From Pleurodeles waltl (Eukaryota; Chordata; Amphibia; Caudata; Salamandridae): a DNA stretch of 64,000 nt. This document shows positions 1 to 10,637 of the stretch, piece by piece. Under the pieces are notes generated by a model that saw nothing but the letters and a program-made list of their open reading frames with translations, was not told the DNA's origin and ran no database searches. A program made the position numbers and the translations under genes. Every line of letters starts with the position of its first letter. Position 1 is the first letter of the stretch. Location of the stretch: NCBI RefSeq assembly GCF_031143425.1, contig NC_090446.1, forward strand, positions 1,025,933,066 through 1,025,997,065, in the 5' to 3' direction.

Positions 1-304
1 GCAATTGAGCGTGAAGCTTTTGCTGTGGTCTGGGCCCTGAAGAAGCTAAGACCCTACTTGTTTGGGATCCACTTCCAAGTTCAGACAGACCACGGGCCCC
101 TCAGATGGTTTATGTGGATGAGGGGTGAGAATCCCAAATTGTTGAGGTGGTACACCTTCCAATAGGGAATGTACTTTACGGTGAAACACTGCCCTGGCAG
201 CAACCACGCCAACGCTGATGGTCTGACCAAATTCTTCCGCCTTAGAGATGAGAACTCCCATAAGGTTGGGCAGTTGCTCCCCACTTTCAGCTGCGGGGGA
301 CACA
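1..304 (+). pseudogene. Gyp-1: Ty3/Gypsy RNase H fragment and polypurine tract
   Basis: Frame 1 from base 1 reads as the RNase H domain that follows reverse transcriptase in Gypsy pol. The visible motifs are 'ALKKLRPYLFG', 'QTDHGPLRW' and the C-terminal 'HCPGSNHANADGLT', which matches the family's usual H-PG--N--AD-L. A TAG at 163-165 interrupts the frame, so the copy is dead. The sequence starts mid-domain because the window cuts it. After the RNase H only about 60 bases remain before a purine-rich tract (about 292-304, GCGGGGGACACA) and the start of an LTR at 305. An integrase domain would normally lie between RNase H and the 3' LTR; it is absent. RNase H would remove the RNA template during reverse transcription. 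Confidence 0.85.
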
Positions 305-547
305 TGTTAGACTTGGCATCTCCCCTAATATCTTGCCTCTACTTCCCAGGTTGTTTCTGTGTGCTGGCCTCTTTTTTGCTGTTTTTACGTGTTCTGGATA
401 CTTTGCCACTGCTGGCCAGTGCTTAAGTGTAAGTCTTCCCTGTATAAATTGTATGTGTAAATTGGCTTATCCATGATTGGCATATTTGATTTACTAGTAA
501 GTCCCTAGTAAAGTGTAATAGAGGTTCCCAGGGCCTGTAAATCAAAT
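305..547 (+). repeat. Gyp-1 3' LTR, 5' part only
   Basis: The block starts TGTTAGAC just after the purine tract. From about 385 it matches the reverse complement of the LTR at 23087-25183: 'accactgctg-ccagtgcttaagtg', 'cttatccatgattggc', 'tatttgatttactag', 'agggcctgtaaatcaaatgc'. This fixes the coding orientation of Gyp-1 relative to its LTRs. The LTR is cut off at about 547, where Harb-C1 transposase sequence begins. The cause of the junction (deletion or recombination) is not visible. Confidence 0.8.
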
Positions 548-1492
548 GCTGGGATGTACAGGATATTCCTCTTCAGCACAAAGTTGTGGAGCATGCAGAA
601 TGCCACAGTGATCTGACACACTTTCCTGGGTGAGTGCAGAAGAGCTCTATCAGTCCTTCCACACAGAGAAATGTGGTCTTCAGGTGCCCAATAACCTGCT
701 CCACTGCCCACCGTGTTCTCACATGGGCCTCATTGAAGCAGACTTCCCCTGACATAGATGGATTCCTCAGGAGCAGATGTGACTTACCAAACATCCAGGC
801 ACTCTCTGGTTGCAGTTGGGATACCAGGTATGGTGCTGTTCCACATTATAAAGGAATCATGGGCTGATCCAGGAAAACGTGCACACACATTTCAGATGTA
901 GAGATCTGCCAAGCAGACAACTTGCACGCTGATGGTATGGAGGTTCTTTCTGTTGTGATAGACTTATTCAGTGGCCAATGGTCCTCCCCACATGTGGGAA
1001 GTGGGCAAAACCATAAAAGTCAGCCTTCACATTGGCTAAATCCTCACGACAGGGGAACTTGATATAGCTGTCAATGTGTTTCAACATTGCTGAGAGGAAA
1101 TCTCTCAACACCAGAATGAACATAGGTTGGGACATACCACCAGACAGGGCCACTGTATGTTGGAAGGACCCTGTGGCCAGGAAGGACAATACTCACATGA
1201 CTTGAACAATGTTTGGTATGCAGTATGGATTCCTATTATCTGGCATCAGATCTGTCTCCAGATGACGGCATAAATCCATCATTGTTTGCCAATTCAGACG
1301 GTAGAACTGGATAGTATGGCATTCCTCCATGGTCTGAAGGTCTGGCAATGGATGGTTGTCGCTTCCTCCCTCTCCCAAGGTACCTATGTGTTGAAATACA
1401 TAATTTGGAACATTAGTCAATGTGTCCACTGCCCCACACATGTTGCATACCAACAATATCAAGTGACAAAGGATATCTGACTGGAAATACAT
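519..1492 (-). pseudogene. Harb-C1 transposase (HARBI1-like DDE), broken
   Basis: Read on the minus strand from about 1492. The N-terminal part contains 'FYRLNWQTMMDLCRHLETDL', then after a frameshift near 1190 'SFLATGSFQHTVALSGGMSQ'. This is the usual helical region before the DDE fold (HARBI1: 'LA-GSFQ---A---GISQ'). The first-Asp strand near 970 is degraded. 'FPGSAHDSFIMWNSTIP' (about 860-910) carries the second Asp. 'NEAHVRTRWAVEQVIG' (about 690-740) carries the third catalytic Glu. 'KVCQITVAFCMLHNF' near 590-620 is the typical C-terminal helix. Several frame changes and stops separate these blocks. In an intact element the protein would cut at the terminal inverted repeats. Its partner gene Myb-N starts on the opposite strand at 2066, as in Harb-A. 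Confidence 0.85.
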
Positions 1493-2065
1493 AGCACTGA
1501 GTGCACATTACAGCTGACAACTACACGGGGGTCAAATGTGACACCTGTGGTTGTCAACACGTGTCCACAACATGGATTTGGCTGACACACAACTATCTGC
1601 TACTCAATTGCCCCTTGAATTGTGACATTATTTTCTGACCGCCAAAAATACCTTCACCGGTGGTGCACTGTGCCCCACTGTCATATGCCACCTGTGCCCT
1701 ACAATACACTACACTGGCGGTTGTGTAGTCAGACCTACACAACAAGACAGATTGAGTATATTTGTGATGATCCTAAACATATTGTTGTTGTGAAGCCTTT
1801 ACCAGGGCCACATACAGTATTTTAAACCAAAATAGGGGGTGCCTAACTTCATCACCTGGACATCAGGAACTGCCTGCTTCCACTGGCCATAGGCTAACGT
1901 TGTTGCCTGTGGCGATCGCAGCCCAACGGCTGTGTCCGTCGGGGATGATGAATGCATATGTGGAGTTCATGTAGGTCATTTTCTGCTAAATCAGTTGACT
2001 CCTGACACTGTTGCCAGCAGCACCACCACCACTTCAGCTGCTGTGTGCCGCCTCTGGGAGCAATC
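1493..2065. other. No gene seen: head-to-head spacer of Harb-C1
   Basis: This separates the minus-strand transposase exons from the plus-strand Myb-N exon 1. In Harb-A the equivalent interval (37348-37794) holds the Myb-N 5' side and the end of transposase intron 1. No open frame, RNA gene or repeat is convincing here. Confidence 0.5.
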
Positions 2066-4049
2066 ATGCCATGTCCAGCAGGTAAAAGGGCCCCTGCCTT
2101 CTCTCCAGAGGAGTTGGAGAGCTTTGCGAGCGAGGTGCTTCCCCTGTATGGTTAGCTCTATGGCTCACCAGAGGAGCAGGTAAGTACCTCACAGGCACAA
2201 TTGACTCTGTTCAACACCATCCTATCCCTCTTCACAGGCTACAATGTGCCCCTGTGTGCCAGTTAGGCTTCTTGTGTGCCTGTTGTTGCAGTTTGTGTGG
2301 CATCAATGGGATGTATATGGTGCACGTATTGGAGACCAGTACTGTATGTTGTGTTCATTCATATTGTGTTGTGTGAGGTTTTTTGAGGCCCTCGATACTC
2401 CTTGTGTTTGATACACATTACTAGGCAATGAGACCTTACTACTATAAAATAATGTTTTTTGTTTTTGATGGTTGTATATGTTAGACAACAATGTTTGTGT
2501 GCATTACAGCATGAGCTCTGTATGCATCTTGTCTGGGTAATTTGAGGATCTTGTATGCAATGTGTATCATGCCAATGATCTTTCACCCCACATCTGGCCT
2601 TCCCAAACCATTGTCTGGAAGGCATATCATGACCTTCAGGTTGTCACACAAGCCACAAGCTACATTGATAATGGGCACATGATGTACTGTCATGCATGGA
2701 AGTGATGGTAATGTGAGCGTCATGTAGGTTGTGTATGCTCAGTCTGCAGAGACCAGTGCCTGTCAAATGTATCTCCTAGTAAAGGGACATACTCTAGGAT
2801 GTGGGAGAGTCACTGTGGCTATGCAACTGTGGCACTGTGCCTCCTCTCTGTAGACCTGCAAGTCCTGTCATGTGGGCAATATGAGGTTCCAGTGGCAACA
2901 CTTGGCATGCATGCCTCAATGCATTAACTAAATTAGGAATGGGTACTGAGGTAAATTCCTGAACTTGTCTATATGCGCATTTTGCATCATTGTCAATGTG
3001 TGTTTTTGACTCATGTCAGGTCCCTTACTACCACAGCTCTATTGCCACAGTCACATAAGTCATATTTGTCCTGAATAGTCATATTGCACAAATGACAAAC
3101 CCACAGTGTAGCCAGTGTCGACATTCGTGGCAGGTCATGACATATGACTCAGTAGCTTGGTTGAAGAGGACATACCTTTGTATGTCATCTCTGTAGCTTA
3201 TAAACATATGTTCAAAGGTGTGATCTGTGGTCCAGGTACATGCCACAGAAAGCCACCCTGAAGTGGGATGAGTCCGTATTTGTTAGGCCACATGTCCATA
3301 CATGCACAGGGAAGACACTTTCCAATCCATGGAGCCAGCCCTTTCATTATCACTCAAGTGTGAGTGTGAAGTCTGCACTGTGGTAGTTGCCTGCAGGGAC
3401 TGTATGCATTGAGTCAATGTTGCAGAGTGCAAATGTGTTGGTTCAGTCAGGCATATGGAGTTTACCCTTCAGAAGCCACATTTGTGTGTAGTGTTTCATT
3501 GCGGCTCACATCACACTACATGTTGCTGGAGCATGGATTACCTGATGTCAGTAGGCTTGCTTAGTAATTTTAGGCCATGAGCAGGATAGTGGGTTAGTCT
3601 GCAGATGACTCCAAAAGTTTGTAGTCATGTCCCTGTATTTATTGGCATGTGTGCTTTACACTTCTGGTGTGTTTACAAATTGCGCATTTTGTGCTTAGTG
3701 TTTCTGACATGTGTGTGAACAACCATTTGTGCCAAAACTTGTGTTTGCAATCGTTTGATTTGTCTTCTGCATATCTACAGGTCAACACCCATCAGAAGAA
3801 GCGGATTTGCGAGCCATCCCCCAGAAGGTGCCGACCGTGGGGGTTCATAGCCGGCAGAGAGCCCACTGTTGCAAGAGGTAGCAGGACCTGAGACGCTGGG
3901 CCCGGAAGATCGAGGAGGTCCAGCTGGGGCTGGCCTACAAGTGTGGGTGGGCCACACATAGGAGCATAACCCCCTAATGACTTGCATTCTGGTGGTGGCC
4001 TACCCAGAGTTTGAATGGTGTATGAGGGGAGCACAGTAGCCACAACAGG
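2066..4049 (+). pseudogene. Harb-C1 Myb-N gene, exons 1 and 2
   Basis: Exon 1 (2066-2179) starts at the ATG of 'MPCPAGKRAP', runs into 'AFSPEELESFASEVLPLYG', hits TAG, continues to 'LYGSPEEQ' and ends at a GTAAGT donor. Exon 2 (3781-4049) follows a 'tatctacag' acceptor. It contains 'VNTHQKKRI' and, after a frame change, 'RRWARKIEEVQLGLAYK', and ends CAGG|GTGAGT. The same exon junctions, phases and key residues occur in Harb-A1 (37347-36760). The two together form a Myb/SANT-like DNA-binding region. The intron is about 1.6 kb here, against 203 bp in A1. Strand and position relative to the transposase are the same as in Harb-A. Stops and frameshifts show the copy is dead. The assignment rests on comparison within this window. 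Confidence 0.75.
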
Positions 4050-5953
4050 GTGAGTACAGGGCATATTCCTGCCTGTCACATAGCCAAGTTGATGGGTTCT
4101 GACATCTCACCCTGACAATTAGGGATGTGCCATGTGTGCCACACAAGGTGACTACCTTCTTTGTGTAGGTATTGAATTTGGTGCATACTGATGTGCCTTG
4201 CCTATTAGCCCAGGGACCTAGGACACAACCGAGTACACTCCACTAAAAAACTGCTCTCCAGGGACAACACATGTCTGTGTACTGTGATAACTAAGCAATG
4301 TTTGTTGCTGTAGTGGGTCTAAATTCTACGCAACATACCACTACTCCTCAGTGTTACAGCCCAAAGAAAAAGAAGTGGTGGATCACTGCCCTCAGCCATG
4401 TGTCTGGTCAAGTGAGTAAATTGGCATCTGCCCCCAGAGGTCACTTGTCTTCGCTGGTGCCTCACTACTGTCTGCCATATGAAGGTGGTCATCATACATG
4501 AGCCAGAGCATACATTGTTCTTTTCGTGCAGCTACAGATCAATACTTTCCCTTGATAAATGGGGAATGTCCATTGACATGATTTATGTGCCATTACTGTT
4601 GCCAACATTCCTTGTGGCTGCATGTTAACATGAGTCCCTTTCTCTTCTGACAAAATGTGCACACTGATGTTTCATATGTTTCGTGCATGGTTTCACTGTG
4701 TTTATTGGATAATTTTAGTATTCCCTCACATATATGTGCATGCCAACCTGGGTTTAGACTTTGGCATGTATAATGGGGTTACATTTGATGTGGTGCCAAG
4801 GACAGGAGTGTGTCACCATTGATTGCTGGCTCACAGATATCCTCACTGTCATAACATGTCATTGTGCTTGTACAAACGCAGAAGCAATGATGGACATGAC
4901 AAGTAGGTCTACAGTTTTAACCACAATGTGCATTTCCATGCCATTGACATGGCATCATGTAGGAAAGTGCTCTGCACATGTGAAATGGGCAAGGTTCATT
5001 ACCTGACTTTTGGCATGCATCATGGAGTGACTTGCAGTTATGTGGAAATCATATGTGGTTGGGTACAACCATTCATCCACGGACATCTGGGTTTGCAGGA
5101 AAAAAATGGAGACAGTGAAGCAGCTCCCCATTGGGTAACATGTTGATGGCATCGTACATGTACTTGAGAATCCCTGGGACTTTCAACATACAAAGGACTA
5201 TTGGCTTCTACTGATGCAATCAGAGTATGTCATTGTAAAGGGTGCCATAAGGTAAGGGTGATTTCCCTGGGGCTAGCTGATTGATTGTGTTGTAGATTTT
5301 GAATCATATCTCCCGCACAATTTTCCCATTTTGTCTACATTGTACATTTCCATGCTGTACTGTGTTGTATATCTGTGTTGTATATCTGAGCAACATTAGT
5401 GCAACATCCATAATTCCAGAAGGACAATTTACACATGGTGAAGTGCACATTGTTGATATGTTTCCAATGTGACATGAATTTTGTCATGTCACCTTCTTCA
5501 GGCTACTGTACTGCTGTCAGCAACATGGCAGGATTTTGGAGCATCCTTTCTGATTGTTGTGGTATTGTGTATGTGAGAAATAGATGTATGCATGACCTGA
5601 TATGGGATCTGTGGGAATGAACTTGGCATTGCCCTACCATTGTATGACAGGTAAATGAGGCATGCTCATGAGGCAAAGTAATGAAGATGATGAGGTCTCC
5701 TACTTGGTCAATGTCTTCTGTGTTGCACAGCTTCACCCATGCAATTGCAGTTGTTTGAGATTCTGATTTTCCTGTGGGCAACTGTTGACAGTTCATGTGG
5801 CTTGCATGCATATGGTGTGGTACATGCAGGAGCCACTTTGATGTAGTTTGTTGCTGGGGCTTATTTTACGCATTGATAATGTTTGTTAATCACAACTGTT
5901 GTTCAAGTGTGATCAGGAACATGTGGTGGCCCTTTTTCTCTTTGTATTTTCAG
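4050..5953 (+). other. Myb-N intron 2 (Harb-C1), no other feature seen
   Basis: This lies between the GTGAGT donor at 4050 and the polypyrimidine/CAG acceptor ending at 5953. Short open frames occur on both strands but none resembles a known family. Confidence 0.55.
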
Positions 5954-6052
5954 CATCATCCCAGGCAAGTGAAGGAGACCGGGCGGATCTAAGTGGGGAA
6001 GCATCTGGCCACAGTACCTCCATTCATGGCACCACCCACACAGAGGGACTTA
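5954..6052 (+). pseudogene. Harb-C1 Myb-N exon 3, 5' half, cut by Harb-B1
   Basis: After the acceptor 'tattttcag' the frame reads 'ASSQASEGDRADLSGEASG', like 'ASSGRGAVPQEQEG' at the same point in Harb-A1. It stops at TTA (6050-6052), the target duplication of Harb-B1. The second half resumes in the same frame at 19851. Confidence 0.8.
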
Positions 6053-6085
6053 GGGCCATATTTATACTTTGTGACGCAAAACTGC
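6053..6085 (+). repeat. Harb-B1 left terminal inverted repeat
   Basis: It begins GGGCCATATTTATACTTTG and is followed by GACGCAAAACTGC. Related termini occur at 21906 (Harb-B2), 26437 and 27344 (MITE-1), and as an isolated copy at 13251. The transposase would bind and cut here. Confidence 0.8.
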
Positions 6086-6369
6086 ACCAACGCGGTTTTG
6101 CGTCAAAAATATTACCGCCTGCTAACGCCATTTCTTTGCGCCGTGAGGGTGCCAAATTTATACTTTGACCATGGCAGCGCAAACCACAGGTGTGAGTAAT
6201 TTTTTTTTACTCAAACCAATGCGTCACGTCGTAAAGGAAAACGACGTTAACGCGATGAAAATTACTGTGAGACGGTTTAAGACATCACAAACCGGATACG
6301 TGCCGTTTTTTGACGCAATTGCGTCAAAAAGCAGCGCAAACACTGCAAAATGTGCTAAGGAGAGCCAAA

Positions 6370-6688
6370 ATGGATCCCAGATGCTTGCATGGACCCCAGG
6401 AAGATGACAACAGACCAGGAACCAGCCAGGAGGACCCACACAAGGCCCAGGACATGGAGAAGAAGAAAAAGTGTTGCTTCAGTGCAGAGGAGCAGAAAAT
6501 TCTGGTTAAGGAGGTGACGGAACACCAGCACCAACTGTTTGTCACCTCAAAGTTGCCAATCAGTAGGAGAGAGGCAGTATAGCAACAAATTGTTGACAAG
6601 ATAAACAGTGTGGAAGAAGTACGGAGAACAGTCATCGAGTGCAAGAAACGCTGGCATGACTGCAAGTGCAGGACCAAGGAAAAGATGG
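6370..6688 (+). pseudogene. Harb-B1 Myb-L gene, exon 1 (Myb/SANT-like domain)
   Basis: The frame opens at 'MDPRCLHGPQED' and reaches a lysine run, then 'CFSAEEQKILVKEVTEHQ', 'INSVEEVRRTVIECKKRWHD' and 'CKCRTKEKM'. This is the trihelical Myb_DNA-bind_5-like layout found in Harbinger accessory proteins, which help bring the transposase to its termini. A TAG at 6580-6582 breaks it. I chose the ATG at 6370 over the upstream in-frame one at 6310 because the 6310-6369 stretch still belongs to the A/T-rich terminal region. The exon ends at GG|GTAAC, exactly where the satellite begins, so the splice donor is supplied or disturbed by the satellite edge. Confidence 0.8.
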
Positions 6689-6808
6689 GTAACACAAAAG
6701 GATGATGGACGGAGTGCTGACAATGCAAACACTCACCCCCAGTCACAGATCTGGGTTTAATCCATCGTTCTTTTGCTCACCATGCCACCGCAGTTCAGAC
6801 CCAGCCAT

Positions 6809-6816
6809 ATGCAAAT
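6809..6816 (+). promoter_or_regulatory. Octamer ATGCAAAT in satellite unit 1
   Basis: Perfect ATGCAAAT, within 'catATGCAAATcag'. Octamers are distal elements of snRNA-type promoters, and newt satellite 2 is known to be transcribed from an snRNA-like promoter. That this one works is inference. Confidence 0.5.
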
Positions 6817-6895
6817 CAGCCTTGACCCTGTTCCTCATGGGAACAGTCCAGCCCGAACTGCCAGGCCAGGTCCTCCCTGGACCGGAAACAAGCAT

Positions 6896-6935
6896 CCTGG
6901 GACCGGTTTCAGGGTATCACCCTTCTTCAGCCAGG
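6896..6935 (-). ncRNA. Hammerhead ribozyme core, unit 1
   Basis: Minus strand 5'-3': stem I arm CCUGG (6935-6931), core CUGAAGA (6930-6924, consensus CUGANGA), stem II AGGGU-GAU-ACCCU (6923-6911), core GAAA (6910-6907), stem III AC-CG-GU (6907-6902), cleavage base C (6901), stem I arm CCAGG (6900-6896). All conserved core bases are present and stem I is 5 perfect pairs. The predicted cut lies between 6901 and 6900. Stem III is only two pairs closed by a two-base loop, the known peculiarity of the newt satellite 2 ribozyme. ACCGGU is self-complementary, so two RNAs could share a six-pair stem III and cut as a dimer. Confidence 0.9.
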
Positions 6936-7129
6936 CTAACTTGATTCCAGTTGCACAGTGAGCAAGGGACCCACGTCTGGGCATACCCTTCCCACTTAGG
7001 GCAACATTAGTAACACAAAAGGATGATGGACGGAGTGCTGACAGTGCAAACACTCACCCCCAGTCACAGATCTGGGTTTGATCCATTGTTCTTTTGCTCA
7101 CCATGCCACCGAAGTTCGGACCCAGCCAT

Positions 7130-7137
7130 ATGCAAAT
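7130..7137 (+). promoter_or_regulatory. Octamer ATGCAAAT in satellite unit 2
   Basis: Same octamer at the same place in the second unit, unchanged although neighbouring bases differ between units. Confidence 0.5.
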
Positions 7138-7216
7138 CAGTCTTGACCCTGTTCCTCATGGGAACAGTCCAGCCCGAACTGCCAGGCCAGGTCCTCCCTG
7201 GACCGGAAACAAGCAT

Positions 7217-7256
7217 CCTGGGACCGGTTTCAGGGTATCACCCTTCTTCAGCCAGG
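7217..7256 (-). ncRNA. Hammerhead ribozyme core, unit 2
   Basis: Identical core and stems to the copy at 6896-6935, exactly 321 bases away. The predicted cut is between 7222 and 7221. Cutting at both sites would release a 321-nt RNA. Confidence 0.9.
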
Positions 7257-7294
7257 CTAGCTTGATTCCAGTGGCAGTGAGCAAGGGACCCACG

Positions 7295-8334
7295 TTATAA
7301 AGGTAAAGCCAGGCCAGGAGGGCAGGGTACAACGTAAAACTGGCAGCCCGTCACACGTCAGCCAGTATGCTCCCTACATTAACTAGGGCCCAATTAACAA
7401 CCTCTGGCCATATCTGCAAGTGGAATGTAACATTGACAACAGTTGCCACTACCACCTTTGCTGTGTGTGCAGGTCAAGTAGCTAATAGCAGTAACGTCCC
7501 CATGGATCAAACACACCCAAATTAGAGGGTTCAGGAGGACAACGTTAACAATCCCCTGAAATCAATACAAATGTTCCAATCCTGTCAAATGTGATTGTCC
7601 GAAGTTGCTACAAACATCAGCCATTGTCATAAACATCTGGTATACAGCACCAATGCCATACCCTTGCTGCATATGTCAGGGTCCACCCTGTGCCTGGGTC
7701 ACAAAAGCTCCAATGACACCATGCAACATCCCAAATGTCATACTGCTCAGACAACAGCATTGAGGGGGAGGACACATGTAATTGGTTACATAAACACACC
7801 TGCACAGTCAGAGGAGGAAATGGAACACTGCTAGGACTATCAGTGCAATCCAATGTAGCACACATTCCCCAACATCAGCAGCACACATTACCAATGCTGA
7901 CATCCATATCGTGCCATAACAATGCTATACATAGTATATGCTAGATCTCAACAACATATAGGTGGATGTGGAAGATCAGAGACTGGGGCAGTTCCAGATT
8001 GTTAAGTGTAGTGCTAGTGCAATCAGAACACCCACAGCCAGTGAAAGGCCTCACCATGAGAATGGAAGCAGACTGAGGGTTGAGTAGGACAAGAAGGTGG
8101 CAATTCACAATTGGCCTGAACCAACACCTAGAGGATGTGAGGCTGACAAGTCCACAAACTGACCAAAATACATGTGACATGCAGGTGGGGCATAGGCCTG
8201 GGAGAATGCTAATATGAAAGACAGGAACAAACACCATGAACCAAGATCACAATGTGAAAATATTCAGAAGGCAGGCATGTCACATTACAAATCCCACAAC
8301 ACAGACACACTAATTGTACCATAACTCATTGCAG
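7295..8334 (+). other. Harb-B1 Myb-L intron, remainder
   Basis: The sequence runs from the satellite edge to the acceptor 'cattgcag' at 8327-8334. I see no further gene or repeat. Confidence 0.5.
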
Positions 8335-9181
8335 AGGACGATGGCTCTCCTGCAGATATAGCTGTACAGGACTACCCTGATGACATGGATGACCAGCTGA
8401 CACACATCAGCCAGCAGACCCTCCAAGATATCATTGGAACCCTCCAGACCCCACCTTCAGTCACAAGGAGGAGCCCCGAACTAGCAACCATCACAGAGGA
8501 CCCACCCACCACCCCAATTGTACGACCTGCCAGCTCCAAAACAGCTGATGACTCTGATGACACTGGTACCACCTTTAAGAGGACTGTAGTTGGAGTACAG
8601 CGGGAGCTGGCCAAGGAGGTGCGGTGGGGTTGCAAACTATAGCAGCCAGCCTAAAGGGGGTGCGTTCATGGATGATGTCAACTGAAGAACAGGTAGCAGC
8701 TATGCAAGGGCGAACAACAATCTTGCAGGAACTTGAAAAAAGGTTGAAGGAAATCAGCACAGCTGTAATAGAGTTGACCCAACATTTCCAACAACAATCT
8801 TGTCAACGCGTGCACGAATGCAATGTTGAACCCCTCAGGGCCGACCTGGCTGCCTACCACCATGATGCGGCTGCTATTCTTAATAACCAGCAGCTCCTCC
8901 TTGCTGCAGTTCTGCCCTTAAGAGCCCCACACTTGGCAGCTACCGGGATGTCTGAGTCCACATCTTCAAACACTGAGGTGTGTGTTGCCCCTTCACAACA
9001 CCACCACAAAGGGCAGAGGAGACAACACACACATCAGAAGATGAAGACATGGAACAGATCACCTTCACCCGTAAGAGTACCCGGTAGCATTATTCCCTGC
9101 CACATGGCCACCTATTACCAAGGTCCTGTGCTTTGTAAGATGCCAGGCTTGCAACAACTGTACTCAAGCACTGTTCTTTAA
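8335..9181 (+). pseudogene. Harb-B1 Myb-L gene, exon 2
   Basis: It starts after a CAG acceptor with 'EDDGSPADIAVQDYPDDMDD', an acidic segment, then 'QLTHISQQTLQDIIGTLQ' and a Ser/Thr/Pro stretch. After a stop and frame change near 8640 a coiled-coil-like part follows: 'EEQVAAMQGRTTILQELEKR', 'LKEISTAVIELTQHFQQQ', 'AAYHHDAAAILNNQQLLLAA'. The same exon occurs in Harb-B2 at 22304-23086 with 'DDMDDQLSTINEETLQDVLD'. An acidic segment and a coiled coil fit a protein-contact or dimer region of the accessory protein. A poly(A) signal follows at 9385. Confidence 0.75.
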
Positions 9182-9384
9182 CCCACTGTTTATCTTGTCA
9201 CCCTGCCCTGTGATTGTCTCTCACTACCTCATTGGCAAATCCTGTCCCTCTGCACTGTCTGACACTTCACCCTAGCTTGTCAAGTGACATGTCCTTTTGC
9301 ACTTGTGTAGGATCACAATGGAAGATGTCACACTAATGGACTCACAATCATGGACAATGTACAAATAGCACTACAGCACTTTAA

Positions 9385-9390
9385 AATAAA
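9385..9390 (+). terminator. Poly(A) signal of Harb-B1 Myb-L
   Basis: AATAAA within 'ttaaAATAAAtag', 204 bases after the end of exon 2. Harb-B2 has one at the equivalent place (25529-25534). Confidence 0.6.
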
Positions 9391-10637
9391 TAGAACTTAC
9401 ACAACAACTGTGTCTCTGTGTAATGTGACACATCAACCGTAATGGCCATCAGTGATGTTTACCTCAGGTCAATGATTATTGATTGTCAATACACATGACC
9501 TGAACAAATCTTGGCTGATAACTATGCCCAGTGGCCTGGATTGTACCATCATCTGCCCTCCCTGAGGGTTCTTTCCTAGGAAAATAGAAACTATACACCA
9601 TAATGCTTTGTTGGACAGAATAACGCTTCCTCAAGAGATGTCTAAGCCAGAAAATAGTGCCTTCAATTTTTACTGAAAGTCAAAACCTACGTATGAGAAA
9701 TTTACCCTAATTTTTAGCTAACACACAACACACAGCATGAATGGATGTATATGAGTTTCCATAGAAATAAGCCACCGGGCTGAATATTGTAACAAATGAT
9801 AGGTGTGAGTTATGTATACCATACTACATGAGAGCATACTACCACTCACCTTATAAGGATTTGCTTGGACATCAGGCTGCAGGCAGCCTTAACACACTGT
9901 CCCCAATACCAAATCTGTTAGCAAAGTATGTGACATTGAAAACATACATCACAAAATAACCACACTTCGGGATCCACAGTAACCGTGAGTGGTGGGTACA
10001 ATGGATGGCCCAATCTTAGCTGAGTAGCTTTGGTGTAGCTGCCAATGTAACAGCTCAGTTGGGATATGGTTGCAGCATGGGACGCAAAAGCTAATACAAA
10101 AGAGACACTGTTCACTCATGGCAAGGCCCTGATCTACAAGCATTTGACACATACTGTAAAGGGTTACCTAGATATTTATTAAACAGTAAAAACAGAAGCT
10201 AAAGGAGAAACACCTTACCTAACCTAAACTACTCTAACTACACATTACCCATAACTGTCCCTAACTAAACTAAGTTATACTTACTTATCACATTTAATGA
10301 AACGATCTAAACATCAAACCACCCCCCCTTATAAGATGGGACACATGGAGGACAACATATTCTAACTCAAACACATACTATCTTATACTAAACAAATACA
10401 TATACATATTTTTATTTTTTTATTATTTTTATTTTTTAAACACCAAAACCCCAACATCGTCTAACACACATAATAAAAAACAGTTCTAAAAAGTATGATA
10501 CCCCCACCCCCCACCCACTAATACTAACTAAACTAACAGCTTAAACTAACCTAACATTAAATTAAGCCCCCTAAACCCACTAATTTAAATAACCAGGAAA
10601 GAGGAGGGAGGGGAGGGAATCATGGCTGAGTATAAGC
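9391..10637. other. Noncoding middle of Harb-B1 with A/C- and T-rich tract
   Basis: From about 10190 to 10620 the plus strand is A, C and T rich and G poor ('aacctaaactactctaacta', 'acaaatacatatacatattt', runs of C). The same tract is found in Harb-B2 at about 26270-26436 and 27345-27634, so it is an old part of the element. It lies downstream of the minus-strand Myb-M stop codon and may be its 3' untranslated region. Confidence 0.55.

Larger units (their letters stand above)
6689..7294 (-). repeat. Newt satellite-2-like tandem repeat, 321-bp unit, 1.9 copies
   Basis: Unit 1 is 6689-7009 and unit 2 is 7010-7294, truncated after 'gggacccacg'. 'GTAACACAAAAGGATGATGG' recurs at exactly 321 bases. 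The two units differ by scattered substitutions and a small indel near 6956. Unit length, an internal ATGCAAAT octamer and a hammerhead ribozyme on the minus strand match what is known of the dispersed satellite 2 of newts, whose transcripts cut themselves to monomers and multimers. It sits at the 5' edge of the Harb-B1 Myb-L intron, opposite to that gene's strand. Confidence 0.85.

Noticed and set aside
6860..6895. A third hammerhead-like site (GACCGG at about 6880)
   Set aside because: On the minus strand GGUC is followed by CAGG only after one missing base for stem I and has no core of its own; it is a partial repeat of the true site.
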